A stretch of DNA of 64,000 nucleotides, taken from assembly GCA_001942185.1 (NCBI GenBank), contig MKJV01000079.1:248001-312000 (forward strand), written 5' to 3'. Positions 10,116-25,966 of the stretch are shown piece by piece. The DNA is from Pseudonocardia sp. CNS-004 (GTDB taxonomy: Bacteria; Actinomycetota; Actinomycetes; Mycobacteriales; Pseudonocardiaceae). Each line of letters begins with the position of its first letter. Position 1 is the first letter of the stretch. A program made the position numbers and the translations under genes. The notes beneath the pieces were generated by a model that was not told where the DNA came from, did not search any database, and saw only the letters and a list, made by a program, of their open reading frames with translations.

Positions 10116-10345
10116 TTAGCCCTCCTCCGCCTGCCTCACCCGCCCGTACCACGGCGGTTCACCGCATCGGGGCACCAGCACCGCGGGGCCACCCGTCCAC
10201 AGCACGCCGTCGCCGGGCCGGAGGAGGGCCCGGCACCACTCCCCTCCCCGGAGCCACCCGCCGGCCCGGCGACCGTGGTCGTGCCGGCCTCGCTCCCGGT
10301 CTTCCACCTCGGCCCCTCACCGACGCGGGAGAAGAAGCGGGACAT
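10116..10345 (-). CDS. Small hypothetical protein (frameshifted)
   Basis: Not recognised. Reading from ATG 10345 gives [20 protein letters not shown], and after one missing base near 10270-10285 the frame continues [20 protein letters not shown], then [15 protein letters not shown], stopping at 10116. The break is of the same type as elsewhere in the window and the joined product reads as a compact domain of about 76 residues. It lies 30 bases upstream of the LuxR gene in the same direction. It could be spurious, as neither half alone is convincing. Confidence 0.35.
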
Positions 10346-10386
10346 CGGCACCCGCAGATCGTGGCCCGTCCGGCGACCCGGCGGGA

Positions 10387-10402
10387 TACGCAGTTCTGCG
10401 TA
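10387..10402. promoter_or_regulatory. Palindrome TACGCAGnnCTGCGTA, copy 2
   Basis: TACGCAGTTCTGCGTA repeats the palindrome at 9297-9312 with the same 2-base centre. It lies 42 bases upstream of the small gene that precedes the LuxR regulator and 60 bases upstream of fumC, so it is placed to control either divergent transcript. Autoregulation by the LuxR protein is the simplest reading. Confidence 0.5.
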
Positions 10403-10461
10403 CGGCGTGGCCGCCGCCACCTCTGGGTGCGCGGCGGGCGCGGCCGGAGAAGACTGGCGGC

Positions 10462-11871
10462 ATGGCCTCCGACGACGGGTTCCGGATCGAGCACGACACG
10501 ATGGGCGAGGTCAAGGTGCCCGTCGACGCACTGTGGCGCGCGCAGACCCAGCGCGCCGTCGAGAACTTCCCGATCTCCGGGCGCGGGCTGGAGCGTGCCC
10601 AGATCCGGGCGCTCGGGCTCGTCAAGGCCGCCGCCGCGCGGGTCAACGAGCAGATCGGGGTGCTGCCTGCCGAGCTCGCGGGCGCGATCGCCGCGGCGGC
10701 CGACGAGGTGGCCGCCGGCGAGCACGACGAGCACTTCCCCGTCGACGTGTTCCAGACCGGCTCGGGCACCAGCTCCAACATGAACGCCAACGAGGTGATC
10801 GCCTCGATCGCCGCCCGCTCCGGCGTCGACGTGCACCCGAACGACCACGTCAACGCGTCGCAGTCGTCGAACGACGTCTTCCCCACCACGATCCACGTGG
10901 CCGCCACCGAGGCCCTGCAGAACGACGTCGTCCCCGCGCTCGAGCACCTGGCCGCCGCGCTGCGCCGCCGCGCCGAGGACTGGGCCGACGTCGTCAAGGC
11001 CGGCCGCACGCACCTCATGGACGCCGTGCCGATCACGCTCGGGCAGGAGGCGGGCGGCTGGGCCACGCAGATGGAGTACGGCGCCGCCCGGGTCCGCGAC
11101 GTCCTGCCCCGGCTGGCCCAGCTCCCCATCGGCGGCACCGCCGTCGGCACCGGGCTGAACGCGCCCGCCGGGTTCGCCGAAGGGGTTGTCGAGGAGCTGC
11201 GCGCCGCCACGGGGCTCGACGTCCTCACGGAGGCGGGCGACCACATCGAGGCCCAGGGCTCCCGCGACGGGCTGGTGGAGGCCTCCGGCGCGCTGCGGAA
11301 CGTCGCGGTGTCGGTGTTCAAGGTGGCCAACGACATCCGCTGGCTGGGCTCCGGCCCCCGCACCGGCCTCGCCGAGCTGCGCCTCCCCGACCTGCAGCCG
11401 GGCAGCTCGATCATGCCGGGGAAGGTCAACCCGGTGATCTGCGAGGCCACGATGATGGTGGCCGCCCAGGTCATCGGCAACGACGCCACCGTCGCGTTCT
11501 CGGGATCGCAGGGCAACCTCGAGCTGAACGTGATGATGCCGGTGATGGCCCGCAACCTGCTCGAATCGGCCCGGCTGCTCGCCGCGGCCGCACGGGTGCT
11601 CGCCGACAAGGTCGTCGACGGCGCCGAGGCCGACGTGGAACGCACCCGCGAGCTCGCCGAGTCCTCCCCGTCGATCGTCACCCCGCTCAACCGATACCTC
11701 GGCTACGAGGAGGCGGCCTCGATCGCCAAGCAGTCGCTGAAGGAACGCAAGACGATCCGCGAGGTCGTCATCGAGCGCGGGCACGTCGACGGCGGCAAGC
11801 TCACCGTCGAGCAGCTCGACGCCGCCCTCGACGTCCTCGCCATGGCCCGCGGTGGCCGGTCAGCGGGGTAG
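10462..11871 (+). CDS. fumC: Class II fumarate hydratase
   Basis: Interconverts fumarate and malate in the TCA cycle; oxygen-stable homotetramer. The 469-residue protein is full length and carries the superfamily signature [20 protein letters not shown] (near residue 315), the active-site region [14 protein letters not shown] near 98 and [15 protein letters not shown] near 131. The ATG at 10462 is the first in frame. The frame is intact. Possible control through the palindrome 60 bases upstream. Confidence 0.96.
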   Translation: MASDDGFRIEHDTMGEVKVPVDALWRAQTQRAVENFPISGRGLERAQIRALGLVKAAAARVNEQIGVLPAELAGAIAAAADEVAAGEHDEHFPVDVFQTGSGTSSNMNANEVIASIAARSGVDVHPNDHVNASQSSNDVFPTTIHVAATEALQNDVVPALEHLAAALRRRAEDWADVVKAGRTHLMDAVPITLGQEAGGWATQMEYGAARVRDVLPRLAQLPIGGTAVGTGLNAPAGFAEGVVEELRAATGLDVLTEAGDHIEAQGSRDGLVEASGALRNVAVSVFKVANDIRWLGSGPRTGLAELRLPDLQPGSSIMPGKVNPVICEATMMVAAQVIGNDATVAFSGSQGNLELNVMMPVMARNLLESARLLAAAARVLADKVVDGAEADVERTRELAESSPSIVTPLNRYLGYEEAASIAKQSLKERKTIREVVIERGHVDGGKLTVEQLDAALDVLAMARGGRSAG

Positions 11872-12160
11872 CTCCGGCGCGATGTGCGCCGACGGGGGCC
11901 GGCTCCTGGTGGCGAGCCGGCCGGCCGAGCACGGTCGCCGCGAGTGGCGTGGGAGCGACAGATCCGTCGCGGCCGCACCTCTGTGGGCGATCTCGCGGCG
12001 ACAGCCGCTGCACGGCGTGCGGGGTGACGAAGAGCGCAGGCCCACTGCTCCGAACAGGGGAAACACCGGTTGCACGCTGTGAAGGTTCACTCATCGTTCA
12101 CCGCTGGACCCATCCACTCGTGATTGCATCGCGCACGCGGGGGAACGGAGGGAGTGCACA

Positions 12161-13338
12161 GTGAGTGATTACGGCCGCTTCGCCTTCGAGCCGTTGCTGA
12201 ACCTGGCGAACGGGCGGCCGGTCGGGCTGGAGGTGCTGCGCTGCCAGGCGCGGGACCAGGTCGAGTACGTCGCGCGCAACTCCGTGTGGGGTCCCCGCCA
12301 GATCGCCGAGTTCGACTCGGGGATCGCCATCGCGTCCGTGCTGCACGGCGCCGAATACGACGCCACCCTGCCGCTGCACGTCGACGTGCTCGCCGACACC
12401 GTGGTGGCCGCGCGGCGCCGCATCGGGCAGCTGCGCGCATCCCTGGCCTCCCGGGACGGCCGCAACCACGCGCCCCCGATGCTGCTGGAGATCAACCCGG
12501 CGTTGTCGGCGGCGCCCGCCGACGCGCTGGCCGAAGGGGTCACCGAGCTGCGTGCCGCCGGCTTCGGGATCGGGCTGGACGGTCCCGCCCGCGGCTTCGG
12601 CCTCGAACTGGTCGCCGACCTGGCGCCCGACCTCGTCAAACTCGACCGCGACCTGGTGGCGCGCCTCCCGTACCAGCCGCTCGCCCGCACGGTCGCGCAG
12701 GCGCTGGTCGAGGTGTGCCGCGCGGTCGGCGTGCGGGTGGCCGCCACCGGCGTCGCCACCGCCGAACAACTCTCCGCGGTACGTGACCTGGGGATCTCCT
12801 GGGCCCAGGGTCCGCTGCTCGCCGAGCCGCGCAGGCGCCCCTCCACCGAGGGCATCCTGCTGCCGGCCGCCCTGATGCCCCGCCACGGCCCGGCCGTCCC
12901 GGCCCAGCGGGTCCCCTCCCCCACCCCGCCCGCGCCGGTGGCCGGGCTCGGCCAGGCCGCCGTCAGCCTCTGGGACGACGTGCCTGCCGAGAGCGTGCGC
13001 CAGGCGCTCGCCGATCACCCGCAGGCCGGCAGCGTGGTCCTGCTCGACGGCTCCGGCCGTCCGACCGGCTTCCTCGACCGCAACCGGTTCATGCTCGCGA
13101 TCTCCGGCCCGTTCGGCCGCGCGCTCTACGCCAACCGGCCCGCGAAGGCGCTCGCCGAGGCCCCGCGCACCCTCCCGGCCCGCACGGACGTCCGCACCGC
13201 GCTGCAGTTCTGCCTCTCCGCGACCGCGAACGCAGCTACGACGACATCGTCCTGCTCGACGACGCGGGAGCGTGCACCGGCATCGTCCGGGTCACCGACC
13301 TCCTGCAGGAGGCGACGGGCGCCACCAGCGCGGCGTAG
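12161..13338 (+). CDS. EAL-domain protein with C-terminal CBS-like domain (frameshifted)
   Basis: An EAL fold spans residues 5-240 (FEPLLNLANGRPVGLEVLRC; MLLEINPALSAAPADALAEG; LVADLAPDLVKLDRDLVARL). Catalytic positions look degraded: EAL reads LEV, the DDFG loop reads LDGPARGFG, and the usual EGVET reads TGVATAEQL. Hence probably a c-di-GMP or protein sensor, not a phosphodiesterase. The tail resembles a CBS pair (VVLLDGSGRPTGFLDRNRFM). One base, probably a C, is missing near 13217; corrected, the end reads SYDDIVLLDDAGACTGIVRV and stops at TAG 13336. GTG 12161 follows GGAGGGAG. Spacer 11872-12160 shows no gene. Confidence 0.75.
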
Positions 13339-13361
13339 CACCGCGCGCCGACCCGGGCTGC

Positions 13362-14351
13362 TCACGGGACGAGGACCGCGGCGCCCGTGATCCGGTCGCT
13401 CGCCAGGTCGGCGAGGACCCGGTCGGCCTCGGCGAGCGCACGCGGCGACACCGATGGCCGCACCCCCAGCGCCGACGCCAGCCGCAGGAACTCCTCACCG
13501 TCCGCGCGGGTGTTCGCGGTGACGCTGCGCACCTGCTTCTCCCGGAACAGCTCGTCGGCGTACACCAGGCGCGGGACGTCCGTGAGGTGGATCCCGGCGA
13601 CGGCGAGCGTGCCGCCCTGGTCGAGCGCGCGCAACGCGACCGGGACGAGGTCACCCACCGGCGCGAAGAGGATCGCCGAGTCCAGCCGCTCCGGCGGCCC
13701 GCCCGCCCCGGCGGACGCGGCACCCAGCGCCACGGCGAGTGCACGGGCCTCCTCGGAGCGCGTGACCACGTGCACCGCTGCACCCTGCGCGACCGCCACC
13801 TGCGCGACGACGTGCGCCGACGCCCCGAACCCGTAGATCCCCAGCCGCCCGCCGGGCGGCAGCTCGGCGCGCACCAGCGCCCGGTACCCGACGATCCCCG
13901 CACACAGCAGCGGGGCGGCCGTCACGTCGTCGAGCGCGTCGGGCAGGCGGTAGGCGAACGCCTCCGGCACCACGGCCAGCTCGGCGTACCCGCCGTCGGC
14001 GTCCCAGCCGGTGAACACGGCGGAGGGGCACAGGTTCTCCCGGCCGTCCGGCACCACCGGCACCGCCCGCACGTGCCCCGCAGCACGCGATCCCGATCCG
14101 GTCCCCCACCTCGAACCGCTCCGCGCCGGGTCCGACCGCATCCACCACCCCGACGACCTCGTGCCCGGGCACGGTCCGCGCCCGCCGCGGCACCAGGTCA
14201 CCTTCGGCGAGGTGCAGGTCCGTACGGCAGACCCCGCACGCCGCCACCCGGACCCGCACCTCCCCCACCCCCGGCACGGGTCGGGCAACATCACCGACCG
14301 CAACGGCCCCTCCGCGACCGGCCCCGGCCGCTCCACCACCCACGCACGCAC
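13362..14351 (-). CDS. Zinc-dependent alcohol dehydrogenase (three frameshifts)
   Basis: Medium-chain dehydrogenase family, NAD(P)- and zinc-dependent. Joined across three single-base gaps it reads [18 protein letters not shown], then [18 protein letters not shown] and [20 protein letters not shown] (catalytic zinc Cys and GHE), then the structural-zinc cysteines [16 protein letters not shown], then the Rossmann segment [20 protein letters not shown]. Gaps fall near 14308, 14080 and 14050. Chosen start GTG 14351. The substrate is not evident; the layout resembles the AdhA group. Divergent from the DNA ligase, with repeat copy A between them. Confidence 0.8.
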   Translation of the reverse strand: MRAWVVERPGPVAEGPLRSVMLPDPCRGWGRCGSGWRRAGSAVRTCTSPKVTWCRGGRGPCPGTRSSGWWMRSDPARSGSRWGTGSGSRAAGHVRAVPVVPDGRENLCPSAVFTGWDADGGYAELAVVPEAFAYRLPDALDDVTAAPLLCAGIVGYRALVRAELPPGGRLGIYGFGASAHVVAQVAVAQGAAVHVVTRSEEARALAVALGAASAGAGGPPERLDSAILFAPVGDLVPVALRALDQGGTLAVAGIHLTDVPRLVYADELFREKQVRSVTANTRADGEEFLRLASALGVRPSVSPRALAEADRVLADLASDRITGAAVLVP

Positions 14352-14387
14352 CCCGCCATCCTCGCGCGCCACCCCGCCCGAGAGCCC

Positions 14388-14580
14388 GACTCATCCGCAC
14401 CCACACCGCAACTCGCGCGCACCCAGAGCCCGACTCGCGGACGTGGGGGGCATCCCCACCCGCGAGTCGCGGTCTCCGAGCACGCGAGTCGCGGTCTCCG
14501 AGCACGCGAGTCGCGGTCTCCGAGCACGCGAGTCGGGGTTCGCGTGAGTCGGGATTCCGTGCGTGTGGAGTCGCGTGCTC
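14388..14580. repeat. GACTCGCG repeat family, copy A
   Basis: A spacer-filling element built on GACTCGCG and its complement CGCGAGTC. Its core pairs CGACTCGCG (14431-14439) with CGCGAGTCG (14461-14469) around an inner GTGGGG/CCCCAC stem. Related copies lie at 23541-23640, 53212-53302 and 55461-55592. This copy is between divergent genes (alcohol dehydrogenase and DNA ligase) and is extended by a tandem repeat. Confidence 0.75.
14461..14538. repeat. 22-bp tandem repeat, three and a half copies
   Basis: The 22-base unit beginning CGCGAGTCGCGGTCTCCGAG is repeated exactly at 14461, 14483 and 14505, with a partial fourth unit from 14527. It amplifies one arm of the GACTCGCG element. The units are contiguous, without unique spacers, so this is not a CRISPR array. 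It lies 70-150 bases upstream of the DNA ligase start. Confidence 0.9.
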
Positions 14581-14608
14581 TGTCGGGGGCCGCTGCCAGG
14601 ATGGATGC

Positions 14609-19458
<4,850 letters not shown>

Positions 19459-20293
19459 GGAGGCTCCTCGCTAGCGCTCGCCGCGACCGCCACCCGGGCC
19501 GGTTGCAGGCCCGGACGAGCGGCCGACGAGTGCTCCCTGGTGGACGCGGCACCGCGTCCACGTCACCGGTGGGCCGGTCGGCCCTGGCTCGGGCGCCGCC
19601 GGCGGCGTGGAGCTCGCCGCCGAACACGCCCATGAGGGCCGGGTGCCGGCCCCCTCTGGTGCAAGTGCCACCACGACCAGGGCCTCCCCAGCGGTCCGCA
19701 TCGGGTACGGGCCGCCACCTAGAACGCTACCGGCGGTCACCCGGGTGCGGTCAACAGCAACTGTGAGTTGTCCTGCGTCAGCGACCCGAGATTTAACAGA
19801 ACGGACTACCGTTCATCGCTCTACGGACACCGTCCGTCGTGCCGACTGTGGGCGTGTGACCTGTTCGGCCACGCGGGGCCGACACACACGGCGCACACGA
19901 CCCCGCGCCGGGACCGGGCCCGTCGACGCGGGAGCCGACGGCGGCCCGCACCTCGTACCGCGAGTAACGCCGGTGTCGCCGGAATAGCACCTCGAGTGGC
20001 GCGAACACGGACTGTCTCCGACCAAAAGGATACGCGCGCATCCGGGTGATATTGCTTCACGGGGAGTGGCGATCAAGCCTGTCGGCCGCGTTCGGGCCGT
20101 CGGGCGGCACCCCCGAAAGAGGGCGTAACCAAACTGTGAGTGTCCGACTCACACGATAGTGGTAGGCGGTTTGTTCCCACCCACCTCAGCCCGCTAACTT
20201 TTTCCGCAGTCAGCGAGGGCTCCCCGGTCATAAACGCTGACTCTGAATGGGATCGGCTCCGGTCGACTCCGGACACTCAACAGGAGATGAACT
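19459..20293. other. 835-base spacer with inverted repeats, no convincing gene
   Basis: Upstream of both phoH (minus) and the secreted-protein gene (plus). Open frames here are short and low in complexity. Short inverted repeats are seen: GAACGG-ACTA-CCGTTC at 19799-19814, ACGGAC-ACC-GTCCGT at 19823-19837 and TGTGAGT-GTCCG-ACTCACA at 20135-20153, the last 140 bases before the secreted-protein start. The stretch 20155-20290 is less GC-rich than its surroundings, as a promoter would be. Nothing else is supported. Confidence 0.5.
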
Positions 20294-20716
20294 GTGCTGA
20301 AGAAGGCTGGAATTGTCGTGGCTGCGGCCGCTGCCGGTCTGCTCGCGGTGAGCCCGCTCGCCTTCGCTGGCGACAAGGACGACCACGACGGTCACGGGCA
20401 CGGCCACGGTCACCACGGCAAGACCGAGGTTGAGGACGTCAACAGCATCGACGGGTCGAACTCGGGCCTGATCAACGTGGCCGGCAACAACATCGCCGTC
20501 CCGGTCAACGCCTGCGACAACCAGATTCCGGTGAACGTCCTGGGTGTCCAGGTGCCGCTGAACGACACCAACGTGCTCGCCGACCTGACCGGCGCGCTCG
20601 GCCTGGGCCTGCTCGGTGCGAACGACACCGAGGCCGAGTCCGAGGGCGACAACACGATCGACGACTCCTGCACCGCTGCAGCCGAGTCGGGCGACAGCGC
20701 CGAGATCGACGACTGA
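20294..20716 (+). CDS. Secreted chaplin-like protein with His-rich linker
   Basis: A 140-residue exported protein. A signal peptide (MLKKAGIVVAAAAAGLLAVS, cleavage near AFA-GD) is followed by a His/Gly/Asp stretch (HDGHGHGHGHHG, residues 33-44), then SGLINVAGNNIAVPVNACDN and QIPVNVLGVQVPL, which resemble the chaplin amyloid segment, then a very acidic tail. Chaplins are hydrophobic surface proteins of aerial hyphae and spores; assignment rests on this pattern alone. Cysteines lie in NACDN and DDSC. GTG 20294 follows AGGAG at good spacing. A strong terminator follows, so the gene is monocistronic. Confidence 0.75.
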   Translation: MLKKAGIVVAAAAAGLLAVSPLAFAGDKDDHDGHGHGHGHHGKTEVEDVNSIDGSNSGLINVAGNNIAVPVNACDNQIPVNVLGVQVPLNDTNVLADLTGALGLGLLGANDTEAESEGDNTIDDSCTAAAESGDSAEIDD

Positions 20717-20733
20717 TCCTCGGATCTATCGCG

Positions 20734-20767
20734 AAACGGCGCCGGACCTTCGGGTCCGGCGCCGTTT
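20734..20767 (+). terminator. Intrinsic terminator after the secreted-protein gene
   Basis: AAACGGCGCCGGACC (20734-20748) pairs perfectly over 15 bp with 20753-20767 around the loop TTCG, and the strand ends in TTTT. It lies 18 bases past the stop of the chaplin-like gene and also faces the end of the converging prenyl transferase gene. Confidence 0.9.
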
Positions 20768-20797
20768 TCGGTTGCGTACGTCCGCGAGCGGAGAGTT

Positions 20798-21567
20798 TCA
20801 GGAGCCGAACCGGCGGTGCCGGGCGGCGTAGTCGCGCAGCGCACGCAGGAAGTCGACCCGCCGGAACTCCGGCCAGTAGGCCTCGCAGAACCAGAACTCC
20901 GAGTGTGCGGACTGCCAGAGCAGGAAACCGGACAGCCGTTGCTCGCCCGACGTGCGGATGACCAGATCGGGATCGGGCTGGCCGGAGGTGTACAGGTTGG
21001 CTGCGATGTGGTCGACGTCCAGCACCTCGGCGAGCTCCTCGATGGTGGTGCCGGACTCCGCGTGCTGCAACAGCAGCTTGCGCACCGCGTCGGCGATCTC
21101 CTGCCGGCCGCCGTACCCGATCGCGACGTTGAGTTCGAGCCCCGGCCGTCCCTGCGTGCGCGCCGCGGCGGCCGAGAGCTTGTCGGCCATGTCACCCGGC
21201 AACAGCTCGAGGGCGCCCACCACGCGCAGCCGCCAGCGGGCAGAAGCGTCGGACAGCTCGTCGACGACGTCGGTGATGATTTTCAGGAGCGGTTCGAGCT
21301 CCTCGGCCGGGCGGTCGAGGTTGTCGGTGGACAGGAGCCACAGCGTCACGACCTCGACACCGGCTTCCTCACACCATTCGAGGAGATCGGCGATCCTCGC
21401 GGCACCCGCCCGGTGGCCGTCGTTGACGTCGACGAACCCCGCATCCCGCGCCCACCGGCGGTTGCGTCGAGCATCACCGCCACGTGCCGGGGCCGGGCGG
21501 CCGCACCGGCCAGCTCTCGGCTCAGCTTTCGCTCGTACACCGAGTACAGCAGGTCGCGTACGCCCAC
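20798..21567 (-). CDS. Isoprenyl transferase, cis-prenyltransferase (frameshifted)
   Basis: The UppS family elongates isoprenoid diphosphates with cis double bonds for cell-wall lipid carriers; the position beside hemolysin III matches the short-chain Z-FPP synthase gene of mycobacteria. Joined product: VGVRDLLYSVYERKLSREL, then RHVAVMLDANRRWARDAGF with NDGHRAGAARIADLLEWCEE, then TLWLLSTDNLDRPAEELEPL and LVIRTSGEQRLSGFLLWQSA with the EFWF segment. The missing base lies near 21467, inside the substrate motif D-x-N-R-R-W. Start GTG 21567. Confidence 0.9.
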
Positions 21568-21669
21568 GGCCGAACAGCGTACGCCGCGGAGATCCCCCAC
21601 CTGATACGAGCGGGTGCGTTCACGCACAGGACACCTCGGGAACGCCGCCGCTGCCGTAACCTCGTCCGG

Positions 21670-22350
21670 GTGACCACCGGGACTCTCGCCTCGCCTCCCC
21701 CCGGCGGGCAGCTGCTCAAGCCGCGGATGCGCGGCTGGTTGCACTTCTGGTCGTTCGCCGTCTCGATCGCCGCGGGCGCCACCCTGATCTCCGTGTCGGC
21801 GGCGCTGGTCGGTGCGACCGCGGCGCTCGCCACATCGGTGTACGCAGCCACCACGCTCGGCCTGTTCGGGGTGAGTGCGCTCTACCACCGGCGCACGTGG
21901 CGCACACCGCGCAGCCGCGCCGTGATGCGGCGCCTCGACCACTCGATGATCTTCCTGTTCATCGCGGGCACCTACACGCCGGTGGCCGCGCTCGCGATGG
22001 ACCCGGCCACGGCCCGCACGGTGCTGACGATCGTCTGGGTGGGCGCGGCGGCGGGCGTCGTCCTGAAGATGGCCTGGCCGCACGCGCCGGCCTGGGTCGG
22101 GGTCCCGGTCTACCTGGCCCTCGGCTACGTGGCCGTCTTCGTCATCCCGTCGATCCTCGTCGGCGGCGGAGTGGCAGCTCTCGTGCTGATACTGGTCGGC
22201 GGCCTGCTCTACACGGTCGGCGCGATCTTCTACGCCACGCGCAGGCCCAACCCGTGGCCCGCCACGTTCGGGTTCCACGAGTTCTTCCACGCCGCCACCG
22301 TGGTGGCCGCGATCTGCCACCACGTCGCGATCTGGCTCATCCTGTTCTGA
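21670..22350 (+). CDS. Hemolysin III family (PAQR) membrane protein
   Basis: A 226-residue seven-helix membrane protein of the hemolysin III/YqfA group, related to eukaryotic PAQR receptors, whose bacterial role is uncertain. Family motifs with likely metal or catalytic residues are seen: GVSALYHRRTW near 60, MRRLDHSMIFLFIAGTYTPV near 85 and the final FGFHEFFHAATVVAAICHHV. GTG 21670 is divergent from the prenyl transferase start at 21567, leaving about 100 bases for both promoters. The frame is intact. Confidence 0.9.
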   Translation: MTTGTLASPPPGGQLLKPRMRGWLHFWSFAVSIAAGATLISVSAALVGATAALATSVYAATTLGLFGVSALYHRRTWRTPRSRAVMRRLDHSMIFLFIAGTYTPVAALAMDPATARTVLTIVWVGAAAGVVLKMAWPHAPAWVGVPVYLALGYVAVFVIPSILVGGGVAALVLILVGGLLYTVGAIFYATRRPNPWPATFGFHEFFHAATVVAAICHHVAIWLILF

Positions 22351-22406
22351 CGGGTCCGCTCCACCCGCGGCGGAATGTCGGTCGTCGCGGTGTGGTTGGC
22401 CGGGGC

Positions 22407-22835
22407 ATGACCACCGCTTTCGACCCGCACACGCTGCTCGCCGAGAGCCGGATCGGCGTGCTCGCCACCCTCCGCGCCGACGGCCGCCCCCAGCTCTCCC
22501 CGGTCACCCCGTACTACGACCGCGAGGCCGGGATCCTCTACGTCTCGATCGTCGAGGGCCGGGCGAAGACCGTGAACCTGCGCCGCGACCCGCGCGTCGC
22601 GCTCGAGGTGACCGCTCCCGACGGCTGGGCGTGGGCCACCGCCGACGGCACCGCCGAGCTGATCGGCCCCGGGACCGACCCGAACGGCCCCGAGGTGGAG
22701 GCGCTCGTCGGCTACTACCGGGCGGCCGCGGGCGAGCACCCGGACTGGGACGAGTACCGCGCCGTGATGGTGGCCGACAAGCGCGTGCTCCTCGCCCTGC
22801 ACGTCGACCGCGTGTACGGCCAGAAGATCCGCTGA
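22407..22835 (+). CDS. PPOX-class F420-dependent oxidoreductase
   Basis: A 142-residue split beta-barrel protein of the pyridoxamine 5'-phosphate oxidase superfamily; actinobacterial members mostly use F420. The pattern LAESRIGVLATLRADGRPQL, then PVTPYYDREAGILYVSIVEG and RAKTVNLRRDPRVALEV is typical of the F420-binding subgroup. The exact substrate is unknown. ATG 22407; the frame is intact. It ends one base before the stop of the converging hypothetical gene. Confidence 0.85.
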   Translation: MTTAFDPHTLLAESRIGVLATLRADGRPQLSPVTPYYDREAGILYVSIVEGRAKTVNLRRDPRVALEVTAPDGWAWATADGTAELIGPGTDPNGPEVEALVGYYRAAAGEHPDWDEYRAVMVADKRVLLALHVDRVYGQKIR

Positions 22836-22836
22836 C

Positions 22837-23455
22837 TCAGTCGCTCGACCCGCTGCCGCTGGTGGGACCCTTGGCGCGCAGCTCGTCGCGCGCGCCATCG
22901 CCTCCCGCAGCTCGCCCAACCACTCGTCGGCGTGCTGGCCGACCAGCTTGACCGCCCAGGCCAGCGCGTCCGACCGCGACCGCGCGACACCGGAGTCGAC
23001 GAGCGTGTCGAGCACGATGCGCTCCGGCTGACGCAGCCGCGTCATCACCGGCACCGACGCCACGGTGAACAGCTCCACCGTGTCGCCGATCCGCGCGCCC
23101 CACGCCACCTTCCGCTGGTAGCGGTGCTCGGCCTGGCGCGCGATCTCGATGCGCTCCTCGCGCGTGGTCTCGCGGAACCGCGAGATCCGGCCCGCGATCG
23201 CCGCCGCCCGGTCGGCCCGGCCTGCCTCGGTGTCGGCGAACTCGCCCTCCACCGGCGGCAGCTCCCCGACGATGAGGATTTCCTCCCGGTCGACCGTGAC
23301 GTCCGGTGCACCGGTGAACCACTCGTCGGCAGCCGGCCCTGCAACCAGGCCGCCGCGTCGTCGGCGCCGGGCAGGTCGGCCTGCTGCCAGCCGCCACGTC
23401 CCGGCCCGCGCCCCCGCCCGCCGGGCCACCCTCGATGCATCCGTCCGCTCATCAT
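22837..23455 (-). CDS. Conserved protein of unknown function (two frameshifts)
   Basis: Not a family I can name. A Gly/Arg-rich start (MMSGRMHRGWPGGRGRGPGR) leads to VTVDREEILIVGELPPVEGE, an Arg/Glu-rich helical part (ISRFRETTREERIEIARQAE), and MTRLRQPERIVLDTLVDSGV with ARSRSDALAWAVKLVGQHAD, which looks like a ribbon-helix-helix-type segment. Bases are missing near 23340 and 22890; corrected, it ends RDELRAKGPTSGSGSSD. Repeat copy B lies between its start and the YyaL-type gene upstream. Confidence 0.6.
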
Positions 23456-23540
23456 CTCAACCTCCCAGGACTGATGCTTACGAGATTACACCGCAACACG
23501 GGGCGTGCAGGACTGTTCTCCGCCCGCGAACGACGTGCAT

Positions 23541-23640
23541 CAGAGCGCGACTCACTTGCACCCACACCCCGACTCGCGGAGGTGGGGGCCACTCCCCCGC
23601 GAGTCGCGCTCTGGGTGCAGTTGAGTCGCGGTCCGGGAGC
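23541..23640. repeat. GACTCGCG repeat family, copy B
   Basis: CGACTCGCGG (from 23570) pairs with CGCGAGTCG (23598-23606) around GTGGGGG/CCCCC. An outer arm containing GCGCGACTCA and TGCACCCA (23545-23564) pairs with TGGGTGCA and TGAGTCGCG (23612-23630). The whole element is therefore one imperfect 100-bp palindrome. It lies between two genes of the same strand. Confidence 0.75.
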
Positions 23641-23663
23641 AGGTGAGGTGCGCCGGGAACGGG

Positions 23664-25681
<2,018 letters not shown>

Positions 25682-25682
25682 T

Positions 25683-25943
25683 TCAGGCCGTGCCGCCGTC
25701 TGCCTTCTCAGCCTTCTTCTCCGGCTCCTGCGCGTCGAAGCTCGCGGGCAGCCGTCGGATGCGCTTGCTCATACCCCGGATCAGCACGATCGTGGCCACC
25801 GCCAGCGCGAGGATGACGACGAGCGCGACCGGTGACGCCTTGCCGAACTCCTCGCCCTGCCCCGGCGGCGGGGTGGGGTTCTGCACCGGCACGGCGACCT
25901 GCGCCGTGCCGGCCGGAGCGGCGGCGACCAGGAGCGGGCTCAT
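25683..25943 (-). CDS. Small single-pass membrane protein
   Basis: An 86-residue protein with an Ala/Pro-rich N-terminus, one membrane helix ([20 protein letters not shown], residues 37-56) and a charged cytoplasmic tail ([14 protein letters not shown]). It sits between mca and the YyaL-type gene, where I recall mycobacteria having an equally small gene (Rv1083). No function is known. ATG 25943. The 96-bp inverted-repeat element separates it from mca. Confidence 0.75.
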   Translation of the reverse strand: MSPLLVAAAPAGTAQVAVPVQNPTPPPGQGEEFGKASPVALVVILALAVATIVLIRGMSKRIRRLPASFDAQEPEKKAEKADGGTA

Positions 25944-25966
25944 CGGTCAAACGGTACGCGCCTTCA

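Noticed and set aside
14461..14538. Regular repeats suggesting a CRISPR array
   Set aside because: Units are contiguous 22-mers without unique spacers, and no cas gene is near.
19471..19740. 89-residue minus-strand frame upstream of phoH
   Set aside because: Low-complexity Pro/Gly/Ala sequence with no conserved segment and no clear ribosome site.
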